Part shown: positions 11,003 through 23,574 of the stretch, piece by piece | How the letters are laid out: each line of letters begins with the position of its first letter | How positions within the stretch are numbered: the first letter of the stretch is position 1 | From: Bidens hawaiensis | Taxonomy: Eukaryota > Streptophyta > Magnoliopsida > Asterales > Asteraceae | DNA: 64,000 nt | Direction of reading: 5' to 3' | Assembly: GCA_021521415.1 (NCBI GenBank) | Contig: JAIQDT010000232.1 | Span: 682,001 to 746,000, forward strand | The notes under the pieces: generated by a model | Database searches by the model: none | The model's input: the letters and a program-made list of their open reading frames with translations, nothing else | Told to the model about the DNA's origin: nothing | Made by a program: the position numbers and the translations under genes

Positions 11003-14000
11003 TGTAACACCCCGTAACCGCAGCGGAAACGTAAACGGGATGCAACAGACACCTCTGATATCAACCACATTGTTTATAAAGAAAACTGAATGCATTAATA
11101 TACTTCAAATTACATTATCTTGTATTCCATTACCGTCTAGGTGATACACACATCACACACTACGATACATAATTCTATTTATTATAATGTATCCTAACAT
11201 CCCGCACGCAAATCTTACACACATCAAGCACTTAGCACATAAGCAATCACTTCGTCTTAGTTGTACCTGAAAAGCATGTGAGAAAAAGGGTCAACTACGA
11301 ATAGTTGGTGAGTTTCACAATTCGAGTAAACCATGATATATCAATATCAAAATATAATATTATCGATGTAATTATGCTGAGTCCACAAGTGAAACCTCTG
11401 TTAACCCAGAACACTTCCAATAACCTCTGGGGACACTGTTAACCCAGAACACTTCCAATAACCTCTGGGGACACTGTTAACCCAGAAACACATCGAATAA
11501 CCTCTGGGGACACTGTTAACCCAGAAACACATTTAATACCCTCTGGGGACACTGTTAACCCAGAAACCCATTTAATAACCTCTGGGGACACTGTTAACCC
11601 AGAACACTGTTTCGGGCCTTACAATGTTAGCAACTCAGACAATTACCATCTTAGTACATTTCCGTACGATTCCCGTACAATAAACAATATATATAAATCC
11701 ACGCAAATCCATGCGTTCAGTAAAATCCACGCAAATCCATGCGTTCAGTATGTACTTAAATATTTCAGTAGTAACATGCTTCCGCCCCGGGAAAACATTT
11801 AAAACAATTCAGAAAAAGGGGCTCGTGAAACTCACCTTAGCACATGCAAGCAGGTAACAACAATCATTATCAATTAACACGTCCAATCTGTAATATGATC
11901 CCTACGATCGTTATCATACAATTATTGTTTATATAATCTTTAACCTTATCAATCGGTACATCTGGGGACACTGTTAACCCAGTACTGTACCTGTTCCGGG
12001 GGCAATGTTAACCCAGAAACACTTCTCCGGACTCAGATTGTGATGTCGTTTAGAGTTCCATGGTCACAACTAATATTAGTCGTTTTTCTCGTTTTGCGTG
12101 CCTAGCACGGTTATCCGTTTTTATGTTTCAAAAATGAGTTTGGTCACACACGACCTGAAAATAGTGGTTGACTGATAATTTAATTAAAGGTGTGAAATCA
12201 TAGCTCGGTTTAGACGTCCCGATTGGCCGCGGGACCCGTTTCCGTCTTTGGCGTACCGGAAACTGTTAAAATAGGTTAAAATTACTCAAATTATCCGAAT
12301 TATTTTCGAATGATTCATTTTTACTTGTTTAACTCAATTATATGAAAATAGTTCATTTTTAGGGTTTTTATACACCAGTCAGCTCGCTTAAGCGAACTTC
12401 ACCGGTTTACGCGTTTTAACTTTAAAAGTTTGTTAATTAGCATAAATAATTATCCGTTTAATCTCGGATCTTGAAATTTTGCACAAATCACTTCTTGACA
12501 GTGGGGAATTTTATAAAAATATTTCCAGAATTAATTTCTATATTTAAAATTTATTTATCTATTTTTAAACACCATTTAAACACTAAATATGTCGTAAATA
12601 CAAAACGACCTTAGAAAAATCCCAAATTTTTCCTGGATGTCCCATGCCATCCACATAGTCCCCTGTAATATTTTCAGAACCCAAATCTTCTTTTACATGC
12701 CCTTTTTACCAAAACCGAGCTAGAAATCCCTAGAACTCGTTTAACCGAAAAGCCTACTTAGACTTCTCCAACGGACCTAAAATTTTGTGTGTGACTTATA
12801 CATGATATGAAAAGATTATCCGAAAGTTTCCAGAATTTTTCATGATATTTAACTATTTTTCACCATTTTTGGCCAAAACCGAGCATTAAATTCACCAAAT
12901 ATTCATCCTTTATCCAAAAATTACCAAAAATTCACAGAACTCATATTTTCATGTGTTTAATACCTCTGTAAAATTTCATGACCTAACTCTAAAGCATCAA
13001 GAATCTGTCCAAATTTCCCAAAACCGAACATAACCGAATATACCTTTCGTTTTCCGCCACTACAAGCTACAAACTCGTCTTTCCGCCTTATCTACCACTA
13101 AATACAGAACCTACAACCAACATACCACAATACCAAGCAAGTTACACTCACGATCAAGCCATTTCTTTCATGGTTTCGGTTATGATTCAAAAACAAAGAT
13201 TTAACCGTAAAAATTCGTTTTTGGTCCGTTTAACTCCTTTCTTGGACCAAGATCCCTTGTATAACTCGTATACATCACTTGATCATGCAAGAATCGGTTC
13301 CATCTCGGGTTTTCACCCTTTTTCACCTGGAACCTCATTTTCTTGAAAGAAAACTCAAGAAACGAATATGAACACGTAAATAACACGATTTTACCTCGGT
13401 TTTTCTTGCTAGAATTGTCGGTTTTTGATTCAAGATCTTGAGAGAATTGAAGGTTTGTTGGATTGTGTTTGTAAAAAAAAGAAAATGAAGTGTTTTGTGG
13501 ACAAGTAGTCCGATCGGACTAAAGGGAGGGGTGGGGTGGGACCCACCTCTTCATTTCTAGCCACATATTCCGATTTCCGAAATCTGGATAATGTTTTGGA
13601 TAATCTGGTTCAGTTCGTTTTTTGGTTAAACGTTTAATTCGGCTTAAAACGAGGCTAAAATGGTCGTTTTTTCGGCTTAAAAATGAAATTTATATAAAAC
13701 CGATTTAAAAACTTTAAAAACTTAAACCATGACATTTATTAACTCAAAACATCATATTATTAATTATCGCGCATCTTTTTCGGCTTGATCGATTGTCTCT
13801 TGCTCGGTTTGGTATTAAAGGTTTCGTTTAATGTACCGTCGTACCATTAAATCGAAATTCTTTTTCTGTGCCGTACTTTACTTATCCCGAAGCATTAATG
13901 CTTCGTAAAATCACTAAATATCATATATCTCGTCTATAATTGAACCCTCGATTCGTTCGGGTTTCAATAACCATCAATCAATTAATCGCATATTCAATAC

Positions 14001-14145
14001 GATAAATTATTTATTCACACGCAATTAATACAGCGAACCCTGTATTCTCGTATAGTTACTATGGTAACTCATGTACCCGACATTAAATATGACGCAACTA
14101 TTGTCTACCGGTTAGGGTATACCGGGTTTCGTCGGAATCGTTACA
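11003..14145 (-). repeat. Element B 5' LTR
   Basis: This 3143-bp partner of 2234-5374 has the same termini and lies next to the primer site. Differences from the other copy are mostly single transitions and T-run length changes. Confidence 0.95.
11396..11620 (-). repeat. 38-39-bp hairpin tandem repeat in the B 5' LTR
   Basis: Same unit number and order as at 2626-2850. In this copy the array would be part of the 5' leader of the genomic RNA. Confidence 0.9.
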
Positions 14146-14150
14146 CAAAA
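14146..14150. other. Right target-site duplication of element B (CAAAA)
   Basis: Second copy of the five bases found at 2229-2233. Confidence 0.9.
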
Positions 14151-14461
14151 TTACCTCAACAAAAGGTCTTGCACGGGAACACCGCCTTGGTGAAACATAT
14201 GTATATCCCACCACTATATTACATTACCATATCAAGATGCTCCAAATTCTTATGGTTTCAACCACCAACTCTTGCCAAAATCCTATACAACACCAGTCAT
14301 TTATTCTCACGAACTGTTATCCAACCATGTATCCCAACCATATGCCTTACCATACGCTCGCGCTTCAAGCGTGCTACCATTATAGTGACCCAAACATGCC
14401 CACTATGCTTCGGAAGGTCAACTTGATTCCGCCATGCAATACCTCAAACCGTCTTCTCTGA
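14151..14461 (+). pseudogene. Second part of the possible element A ORF
   Basis: This continues the frame left open at 2233 once B is set aside, and stops at 14459-14461. It is rich in Thr, Asn, His and Leu; no domain is recognised. Another frame over 14150-14400 is also open for long stretches, so the reading frame is uncertain. Confidence 0.28.
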
Positions 14462-16690
14462 CCACTTGAAGTTCACTCGAAGCCTTGCACCAATGCTTAG
14501 TCCCTTCATACTCGTCAAACATACATATTTGTTTTTAAAACCCATGCATGATTTTCCGCATTCATTTTTTTATTATTTTATTTTTTTATGAACACCTTAT
14601 ACTTATAAATTCAAATCCTCAAATTATTTTCAAATAATTAATTAACAAGTATTTAATCAAGTTGATGTTTTTCTAAAGTGACTTTAAGTCAAACATATGG
14701 TTATTATTACTACTATTATTTTTTTTATTAGTAGTATCTCTGTTATCATATTATTTCATCACTACTATTATGGTCACAATTATTATTATTTTTACCACTA
14801 TAATTCTTATTATATAAAATATTCTTCAAGGTTAAATGAAAACGTTAAATAAAGTAAAATCGTTATTTCAAGCACGTCCTAAGCCATTGATGCTATTATA
14901 TTATCATCATAAAAGTTATATCGAAACGAGTCATTTTTAGTCGGAGATTCTCTTTAAAGTTTTCATAGGACGCCACCATAATGAAAACCTTTATTTTACA
15001 TTAAAATTTTCATAATGTGTCGCAAACTTTAGCACTAGCTAAGAAATTTGTATTGTTATTATTATTACGAAGTTTTTTTAAAAGGTTATTATTATAAAAC
15101 CATCGCATTCTTTTTCGATTTTCATAAACTTAAGCGAATTTTAAAGAGAGCATTTTCCTCTTCCCTTTCGTCAAAGCCAAGAAATTCCGCTGAGAAATCA
15201 TGGCACCACCCTCACCATAACCTTCATACCTCAAATCTATCGTCGAGAAGACAAGTATCGCAAGTTTTGCCTTGTTTTATTTTATTTATTATGATTATTT
15301 TCTTTTCTTTTCTTTTTTTTATATATAGATTATTCTATTTTAATATAACCAAAGCAATTTTATGCGTCAAATCCTTTCGAGGGCTATTTACGAAGTTTAT
15401 AACTGAGTTTGGCCATTTGTGATTGCTGAGCCATTTTCGTTGTCATTCATGGTTGCATTGCTGAATTTGTTTACTATTATCTCAATCTCGCGTTTTATGA
15501 CCGATTTCCCATAAACGTAATCGTTTAGTGGAAGTTGGGATTTCAGACTTGCTTAGGTACATGTTGAATTTATATTACTTTTACACGAATTATTTTGATT
15601 ATTTGATTAGTTCTCTTTTCGTCAATTGTTTCACCGAATTATTTTCATATTGTCTCATCAATATGAACCCAATGTTTTGCTTTGATTTCAAAGTTTCAAG
15701 TATATACTTGGTTAATCTTGTTGTTACTCAAAATTAATGTTTATGGGGAATTTCATTCGTTAAACGAAGTTTCAAATTGATGTTTTACGTTGTTTGACTC
15801 CAAGAACTCAAACTATTTTGATATTTCGATATTAATGTTTCATTTATCTATATTATGCCAATGCGTTTTCGATTTACGTGTTGATATTTTGTTAGCCCAT
15901 TTCTACATTTAATTGCCATGTTGTTCTCTACCCCGTTAGTTACAACTATTTATTGTGATGGTCATGAGTTCGATGTTTTGTCCGTGTTGTTATTGATAAC
16001 CTAAGGTTTTCCTGATTTCCATATTATTTCATGAATCAAAAGTATTATTCATAGATTTTACTTTTATTGAACCTCAAGGTTTACATTTATAGCGGTATTA
16101 CCGACTTCAAAAGTTTCATTTATTTATTTTTTTTATTTTTAACCTCAATAACATCATTTATTTTGTTTAAACTTCAATAGTTTCGCTTATTTATTTTTGA
16201 CACCATATGTTCACGTTATCCTTGACCTCAAAGATTTGTTTATATATGTTTTGTTAATTTTGATAGTCATCGTGCTTGATTTCCAAATTTTCATATAAAA
16301 ATTTATTGTATTTACTGTTTATATCTTAAAACCCACACAATGGGACATATTATGTGGACCATCCGACGATAAAGGTAATTATGGGTCGACACGTAATTAT
16401 CCCAAGTCCTCGCATGGAAAACATAATATGTACGGTTGTGTGAAATAACTCGAAACTTGGAATGATTTTATAAAAGTGGAACAAATGTAATATTATAAGG
16501 GCATGGTGGATACGCCGCTGGTACATCCCTTATATAAGTGACCTTGTCATATTTCCCATTTGTGGCGTCTTTCGGTTCATTTAAAGATCGACGTTATTTT
16601 TTTTATTATTTAAATATGTATGTATAAAAATGTTTAAACTTTTAACAACTTTTAGTTGTTTCTTCGAAAATTTTATTTTTATTTTAATTT
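14462..16690 (+). other. Element A 3' interior, no pol found
   Basis: About 2.2 kb of AT-rich sequence with T-rich runs. I find no RT, RNase H or integrase motif on either strand. Open frames at 15048-15422 and 15528-15737 are low-complexity Phe/Leu/Tyr strings. Some phrases recur in diverged form, such as 'CTCAAAGATTTG' and similar near 15780-16260, suggesting old internal duplication like that in the leader. Confidence 0.6.
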
Positions 16691-16720
16691 CGGAACGAAA
16701 TTTCTAAAAGTTGTGAATCC
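16691..16720 (+). other. Decayed polypurine-tract region of element A
   Basis: The phrase GGAACGAAATTTCTAAAAG lies right before the LTR start TGTAACA at 16721. It resembles the GAGGACGAAATTTC context before the tract of element B, but the expected G-run is degraded to TTGTGAATCC. Confidence 0.55.
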
Positions 16721-16984
16721 TGTAACATTCGTTAATTTTTAAACCCGAAAACCCGACCCGTTTTAAAGTTTCAGTTTTGTTTATATTTAAATTTATATAA
16801 TTTTATAATATTATTATTTAATCTCAATTTTCGTTAATGTATTTTATGTGATCATTTCTATGCAATTATACTTTTCACCACCCTTGTAGTATTACATACT
16901 CATTTAAAACATTCATAATCAAAATCAAATAATTATGTACATGTCCCATGCAATTTACGACTATTATTATTTAACTACTACTAC

Positions 16985-17023
<39 letters not shown>

Positions 17024-18733
17024 CATTATCATCATATTTTCATATCATGTTACTTAACTAATAAAAAACTAATGAATGTTTTAATTAAATAAAGTTTATT
17101 AAAATAGTTAAACCTTTCGAATGCCCCATTAAACTATTTTTAGTTTGTGTTTTAATTATATTAAAAATAATTTGATTTCTTTAATTCCATAAGGCATAAC
17201 AAATCTATATTTTCACTATAAAAGGAGGACAAATCCTTTATTATTTTCATTCTTAAGCTTAAGAACACTAACAAGTATGTTTTAATTTCATGCACTTTAT
17301 TGTTTTTGTTTTAATTTAAAGTTGAATGTTCATAATTTGTTCTTCATGGTCATGATACTTTTATAATAAAAATATTATATTTTGGCTATAAAAAATCACT
17401 ATGATCATGGATATCCAAGATAAACATTTTGATTTTTCTAAATCTTGGATCAAACCTAGTTATTTTGCAAAAACAAGCACGAATATATATTTATCTAAAT
17501 CTTATGATATGTTGATCATCATAAACTTATAAACTTTCTTTTAATTAAGATAATTTATAAAAATTTCTTCTATTTAAAATATTTTACAATAGATATAACA
17601 TACTTCATATCTTTAAATTAATAATTGAGTAAAATAATTATTGTTTATTTTATTTCAACATAAACTAATATTTATAATTTTTTTAAAAGAATTCATGAAA
17701 AACATATTAATTTAATTAATTAGTAAATTAATTAATTATGTTACTTGGAAAAAAAACGTTTAATCATAAATTGTTATTAATATTGTAATTCAATCTTATA
17801 TTAATAAGTAATAATTATTTATCTACAAATCATTCTTCAACTATAAACTTTATTCATTTTTGTTAAACTCATTAATCCCCAAGTCCCCATTTGTCATAAG
17901 TTAATGATATAGATATTAAAATAATGCATAATTCCTAAAAGTAATATTATTTAACTTTTTTAATCCTGATAGTTAGTCTTTAAATTTGTATTCCTTTTTA
18001 ATTATAGTTTGTGTGGTTCGATGGTTTAATTTACTTAAAACGCACTTTAGGTTATTATTTCAAGTTGCCTTCAATCTCAAAGGTGAGTTTCTCACACCCC
18101 CTTTTTACCCTTTCTAACTATTTTGGGGGTAGCATATATATCCTATCAACAATTCAATTTCTTTTATTTATTATTTACAAACTACAATTTGTTACATGGA
18201 CTTTTGTGTTTACTTGTTACTTGCTCAAATATTACGTGCATGGATTTCTTCGATAAGTATGATCATACGCTACCCTTTGCACTCAGGACCAATTTTTCTA
18301 GTGGAAAAGGGACTCCGATCTGAGTACGTTGGTGTAAAATACCTTCATTTATTCTTTACACTTAGGACCTTTGATTCGAGTGTAAAGAACCCTTATTTTC
18401 TTTTCACAAGTTTTCATGTAATTGTATGTTTTTTATGTAGTATTTAAACTGCGTGAACTCACCAACTATTCATTTAGTTGACTTTATTTTATATATGTGA
18501 TACAGGTACAATTATTAGAGGATGAAACGAAGAAGACACTAGAACTTAGGTTATATTAATAAATGGACAAGTTGTTAATTGTTCTTGTATTTTCTTTGTA
18601 GTTCTGGTTACAAACATGTGTAGTTGTTGTTTAAATTAATTAATGATAATATTGTCACTTAATAGTGTCACATGTGTTTTGAGCAATCTGTACGTCACAC
18701 TCGGGCGTATTCCGCTGTAGCCGAGATGTTACA
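16721..18733 (+). repeat. Element A 3' LTR
   Basis: The repeat starts TGTAACA and ends TGTTACA, 2013 bp long. The last 791 bp match positions 1-800. A (TTA)n run lies at about 16985-17025. Element C sequence starts immediately after it. Confidence 0.87.
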
Positions 18734-20035
18734 CAATGACTTCTTCATTCTTACGGCTTAGCGCATCGGCGACCACATTAGCTTTACCATGATAGTACTT
18801 AATATCGCAGTCGTAGTCATTTATCAACTCTAACCATCTTCTCTGCCTCATGTTCAATTCTTTCTGCTCGAATAAGTATTTAAACTTTTATGATCCGTGT
18901 AAAAGGTACATTTGGTACCATACAGATAATGTCTTCATATCTTGAGGGTATGCACTACTGCTGCTAGCTCTAAATAATGCGTCGGGTAAGTACTTTCGTG
19001 AACTTTCAACTGCCTGGGCACATAAGCTATAACCGTTCCTCGTTGCATCAACACGCAACCTAACCCACGATGCGAAGCATCAGTACAAACAACCAAATCC
19101 TCGTCACCGTCATGCAAAGCAAGAATTGGAGCTTGCGTGAGTCTTTTCTTTAATTTGTCAAAAGATTCTTCTTGGAACTTACCCCAACTGAATACTACCG
19201 ACTTTCGGGTCATACCGGTCAACTGTGCAGCTATCTTGGAGAAGACTTCGATGAATCTCCTATAATAGCCAGCTAACCCTAAGAAGCTTTATATATCAGT
19301 CGGATACTGTGGAGTCTTCCAATTCGTTATCGCCTCAATCTTAGCTTGATCCACGGTAATCCCTTCAGGATTGATCATATGGCCTAGGAACTGAACTTCT
19401 CGCAACCAGAATGCGCATTTCTAAAACTTAGCATACCACTCCTCTTCCTTCAAAACTTTCAACACATCCCTCAGATGCTCAGCATGATCAGACTCGCTCC
19501 TTGAATAAATCAATATATCATCAATGAAAACGATAACTGATATATCCAACATCGGCCGACACACCCTTTTCATCATGCCAATAAATGCTGCGGGAGCATT
19601 CGTTAGACTGAATGACATCACAAGGAACTCGCAGTGTCCATACAGTGTCCGGAACGTTGTTTTAGGGATGTTTGCCTATTTCACTTTTAGCTGATGATAG
19701 CCTGATTTGAGATCTATTCGTGAGAACCAATTTGAACCATTAAGTTGGTCAAATAGATCTTCAATCCTTGGCAAAGGATATCTGTTCGTTATAGTAAGCT
19801 TATTCAACCCACGATAGTCTATGCACATTCTCATACTTCCATCTTTCTTCTTGACAAACAACATCCGTGCGCCCCACGGGGAAACACTCGGTCTGATAAA
19901 ACCTTTGTCGAGGAGTTCTTGCAGCTGCGACATCAGTTCCTTCATCTCGGACGGCGCTAGACAGTAAAGCGCTTTCGCGACGGGCTGGGTTCCTGGTATT
20001 AGATCTATCTGAAATTCTATCGCTTCGATGGTAAC
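18734..20035 (-). pseudogene. Element C RT and RNase H
   Basis: RT begins before 19945 with [16 protein letters not shown] and continues with [18 protein letters not shown] and [11 protein letters not shown]. After a stop near 19675 the same frame resumes with LTNAPAAF and [10 protein letters not shown], which contains the catalytic Asp pair. Further stops lie near 19420, 19290 and 18935. RNase H follows ([17 protein letters not shown]), then after a one-base loss near 18885 it ends with [16 protein letters not shown] at 18734. A frameshift near 20035 separates it from protease. It is non-functional as read, but the catalytic residues of RT and the first RNase H Asp survive. Confidence 0.9.
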
Positions 20036-20757
20036 CCCTGAAGATCTTCAGGGAATACTTCGGGGTAGTCGCACACAATAGGAACATCTTTCACTTCCTT
20101 CGTCTCGGTCGTAGCTTTGACAGCATACGCCAGGTAGGCACCGCACCCTCGCCTTAACAAGCTCTCAGCTTTTATCACCGAAATGACTTTAAGCCCAGAA
20201 CTTTCCTTATCACCATAAACCGTCACCACACAACCTTCCAAGGAATTTAACTTTATTATCCTACTCTTACACACCATTAGAGCTTCAAAATCAGATAACC
20301 AATCCATTCCCAAAACTACATCGAACCCTCCTAATGTCATCACATACAGAGTAATAGGGAACTCACGTCCCACTAACTCTATCTTACAATCCTTAACCAT
20401 TTTCATTATTTTAACTAAAGTGTCACTAGAGGTTTCTACTATAAAAGTTTTAGACACTCGGAAAGATTTCATTTTAGCTAATTCACTAAATTTCGTAGCT
20501 ACAAAACTCATATTTGTACCCGAATCAAACAACACAGAAGCGGAAACACCGTTTACTAGAAACGTACCTGTGACAACGTCTGGAATTTTCTTGGCTTGTT
20601 CTTCAGTCAGCATGTAGGCTCTGGTCTGTTGTCTTGGTGGTTCAACATCTTTCTTCCCGCTTCCTCCAGCTTCAATACACTCCCTGGCCATGTGGCTCGT
20701 CTTACCACACCGGAAACATATCGGTTTCTCACTGCACCCATGAGCATAGTGCCCCAC
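20017..20757 (-). pseudogene. Element C nucleocapsid end and aspartic protease
   Basis: A 246-codon open frame begins with part of a zinc knuckle (GHYAHGC), then has a complete one, CFRCGKTSHMAREC. The protease follows, with active site LFDSGTNMSFVA and the later motif FDVVLGMDWL. The frame ends with the linker [15 protein letters not shown], and RT continues in another frame. Gag and protease are fused in gypsy elements, so this is the middle of one polyprotein and its apparent start is not a true start. Confidence 0.9.
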
Positions 20758-21882
20758 CTTCCCGCACTTATAACAGACGTTTGATCCAACTCTGCACTCT
20801 CCTCAAATGTGCCTTTCCACATTTGCGACAAACATCAGTCCCAACACCTCACTTGCATTCACCACCATGCATCTTACCACATGTCTTACATGATCTCTTC
20901 TCCCACACCTTCTGTTTCTTGTCCTTGGAGTTCCACAACTGAGTACCGGGTCATTTAGCATGATTGACGCACTTCTTATCCTTTCTCTCCTCCCCCACCA
21001 CAACATCATCCACAGCCAGGTCTTCATAAACCATCTCAGCGAGTCAAACATAACAGGTTTATTTGCCCTGACTAGTGTGCAGACGTTCTGTGGCAGTTCT
21101 TTCACATAGCACTTGATCCTTTTGGCCTCAGTGTTAACCATATCAGGCACTATCCTAGACATTCGATTGAATTCGGTAGTATACTCACGGTGTGTCATGT
21201 TTCCCGCTTTCAAGTTCAGAAACTTCATCTCAGATCTTTCAACTTCGGCATCAGCACAGAACCTCTTCATCACTAACTCTTTCAGATCATCCTACCTCAT
21301 CGCCTTAATCTCATCCTGAGTCTTTCTCTGCTCCACACTTTCCCACCAATGCATTGCTTCATCACCAAATGACTGAGTGGCATAACCCACTGCTTGGTTG
21401 GGACGACATTCGTTAATTCGGATAACCTTGTCCATAGCGGTTATCCATTGGAGAGTAGCGATCGCGTCTCCCGAACCACTTAGCTTCGGCGGATTGCAAC
21501 CTTTGAACGACTTGTAGTTACACCTACCTCGGCCTCTCTTCTGGTTATCAACCTTCGCAGATCAAACTTCACTTGACTCACCCTTCTCTCTCTCATCATA
21601 TTTCCTACCATTCTCTCCTGATATCTCAGCAGTCCTTGCATGACTTCCAATAGACCTTTCAGGTTGTAGGTTCTTCACTGCCGCAACTACAGCTTGAGAA
21701 ATGACAGCTTGAACAGCATGGTCAAGTTGATACCCTTCATTCTGGTTTGGCCCTCACAGAGTCTCACTTGGTCCTTCAGCAGAGTTATCAACTGGTTCCA
21801 CAGATGGTTCTCGGACAATACGTGGCCTACCCCGACGTCCCATACGACCTCCTTGTCCAGCAACTTTCCTAGATCCAGCCAT
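20758..21882 (-). pseudogene. Element C gag
   Basis: The likely start is the ATG at 21880-21882 on the minus strand (MAGSRKVAGQGGRMGRRGR, basic). The frame carries several stops and shifts. The capsid part shows ATLQWITAMDKV, DEAMHWWESVEQ and, from 21273 downwards, KRFCADAEVERSEMKFLNL and HREYTTEFNRMSRIVPDM. Near 20850-20900 are Cys-rich motifs (CKTCGKMHGGEC, then CRKCGKAH), followed at 20720-20790 by CYKCGKVGHY. With CFRCGKTSHMAREC that makes about four Cys clusters, more than the one or two usual in gypsy gag. Confidence 0.8.
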
Positions 21883-22282
21883 TCGTATTCTATAAGGAAA
21901 CACAAACATCATCACTCAAGGAACTATTTAGTACAAGGATAGTAAGGCTAACAGGTAATAACATTTGTCAGCAGTGATTAGCTGATCACGCTACTTTTTG
22001 TGTCCTACACACCTCCTTTTATGAGTCTATTTGTGCTATGTTCTACTTTTAAACAGTTAATAAATCAAACAATCGATTAATCCTATCCCTAACATACACA
22101 TATCCTTTCTTTAGAAATTAAGCTAACATCTTTACACATTGTTTAACCACACACTTTACCTTTACTGAGCTTGCTTGAGTGATGCATGGCTATCTTGAAC
22201 TGACATCTTCTTTCTTTTATTACTTAAATCCCATTCTCTGTTCGAGTCTAAGCATGTAAGATGCTTAATTCTCTCAAACTTT
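21883..22282 (-). other. Element C leader between primer site and gag
   Basis: About 400 bases without a gene, as expected for the 5' leader. I see no clear motif. Confidence 0.6.
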
Positions 22283-22294
22283 GCTCTGATACCA
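22283..22294 (-). other. Element C primer binding site
   Basis: The minus strand reads TGGTATCAGAGC, four bases inside the LTR end at 22299. Confidence 0.93.
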
Positions 22295-22769
22295 ACTTGT
22301 AAGGCCCCGTTACCAGTGCCTTACATTGGACGTTGGATTTACTCAAAAACAAAGTTTAAAATATCAGAGTTAATTAAAAACTTTCGCGGAATATTAATAA
22401 CGCTCAAACATTCATTACAAACAGTCATAACATGTCTTTTAAAAACATAAAATAAACATAGTATCAAAACATCATGACAAATCTTCAAATGCTAGCCTTT
22501 TCAATCTTTCCATGTGTCCTGCTCAAACTAGCTGCCTCCATAGTATCAAAACATCATGACAAATCTTCAAAAGTCAGCTACGCTGAGTGAGTTCTAGTTA
22601 ATCATGCAACATACAATACGTTCACATACTTACATACATACGTATCCGAAGACACATATTACATACTTAGCATGTTATCTTTCTTTCTTTAATACATACA
22701 TACTCTCTTTTATACTTTTATTCTCTTAGTCTGTACATTTCATACATGACTAATCGTTCGTCTTAAAGA

Positions 22770-22975
22770 GAATTTCGCCCTATAACTTTCGCAGATATTA
22801 TTAGGGTCTATAACCCTTTAACCTTCGCAGAGTTTAGAAGAGTCTGCAACCCTTTAACCTTCGCAGACATTATTAGGGTCTGCAACCCTTTAACCTTCGT
22901 AGATATTATTAGGGTCCGCAACCCTTTAACCTTCGTATATATTAATAGGGTCTTCAACCCTTTAACTATACGTTC
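22770..22975 (-). repeat. 37-bp hairpin tandem repeat in the C LTR (5 units)
   Basis: Units follow the pattern AACCTTCGCAGACATTATTA then GGGTCTGCAACCCTTT. In the third unit GCAGAC pairs perfectly with GTCTGC. In the second the spacer differs but GCAGA/TCTGC is kept. Units one, four and five are weaker. The array lies 470-680 nt before the LTR 3' end. Confidence 0.85.
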
Positions 22976-23574
22976 AATCCTCCCTTTAATCGTACCCTTT
23001 CCTTATATAACATACTTTCGTACGAACTCCTTTCATTGCTTATCTTCATACATGCATATTATATATTAGACATACAACACATTACTTTCCCTGACAATAC
23101 GTGCAATCCAAAGATCGTTCACGCATCGACAAGCATTCATTCATAAAATTCATACATAATATCGCATCAATCATCATAGCATACACTTACCATTTAAGGT
23201 AGGTGTATTAACATTCACATTGAGTATGCACACAGCCCCGAAAATAGAACAAGGAAATGGGGCTAGAAACTCACCTGGATTCTGGTACGTTCTCCGTTAA
23301 TTATTATTCCTCTCTTTAACTGTGCTCGGCTAACTGTACATTAATTACATGTATCAATACTTGTCCTAATCACATCATATAGGTCTCATCAAATATGGAT
23401 AAGTCTTGTCTATTTTAATGGCCATGTATTAGAATAGAATTTACTTAGAATATAAATTTTACCCTCAAAATTTGTATTCTATTACCCTTATGTTCAAATT
23501 GAATACACTTGTAAAATCTTGCTTTCTTTATTTCTTTACAAATCAATTAGAGTACAAGCTTGTATGCAAATTCA

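Larger units (their letters stand above)
2234..14145 (-). mobile_element. Element B: complete minus-strand Ty3/gypsy retrotransposon
   Basis: Two 3.14-kb direct repeats flank a 5.6-kb interior. On the minus strand the order is 5' LTR (11003-14145), primer site (10986-10997), gag remnant, protease-RT-RNase H-integrase remnant, polypurine tract (5375-5385), 3' LTR (2234-5374). The CAAAA target duplication is intact. RT-RNase H-integrase order makes it Ty3/gypsy; I cannot place the lineage securely. Coding parts are full of stops, frameshifts and deletions although the LTRs differ at only about 16 positions. Confidence 0.95.
1..18733 (+). mobile_element. Element A: Ty3/gypsy-type LTR retrotransposon without pol, split by element B
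   Basis: Positions 1-800 and 17943-18733 are diverged direct copies (about 91-93% identical by eye), which marks them as the tail of a 5' LTR and the matching part of a 3' LTR. The first copy ends in TGTTACA and is followed by a primer binding site; the second is complete and starts TGTAACA at 16721. Without B (2234-14145) the interior is only about 4 kb and I find no protease, RT, RNase H or integrase motif in it. A therefore looks like a large non-autonomous element. Its left end lies before the window. It abuts the RNase H end of element C at 18734, so A probably inserted into C; 18734-18738 (CAATG) would be one copy of the target duplication. Confidence 0.85.

Noticed and set aside
15048..15737. 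Two open frames in the A interior
   Set aside because: Low-complexity Phe/Tyr/Leu strings without similarity to any domain; T-rich DNA gives such frames by chance.
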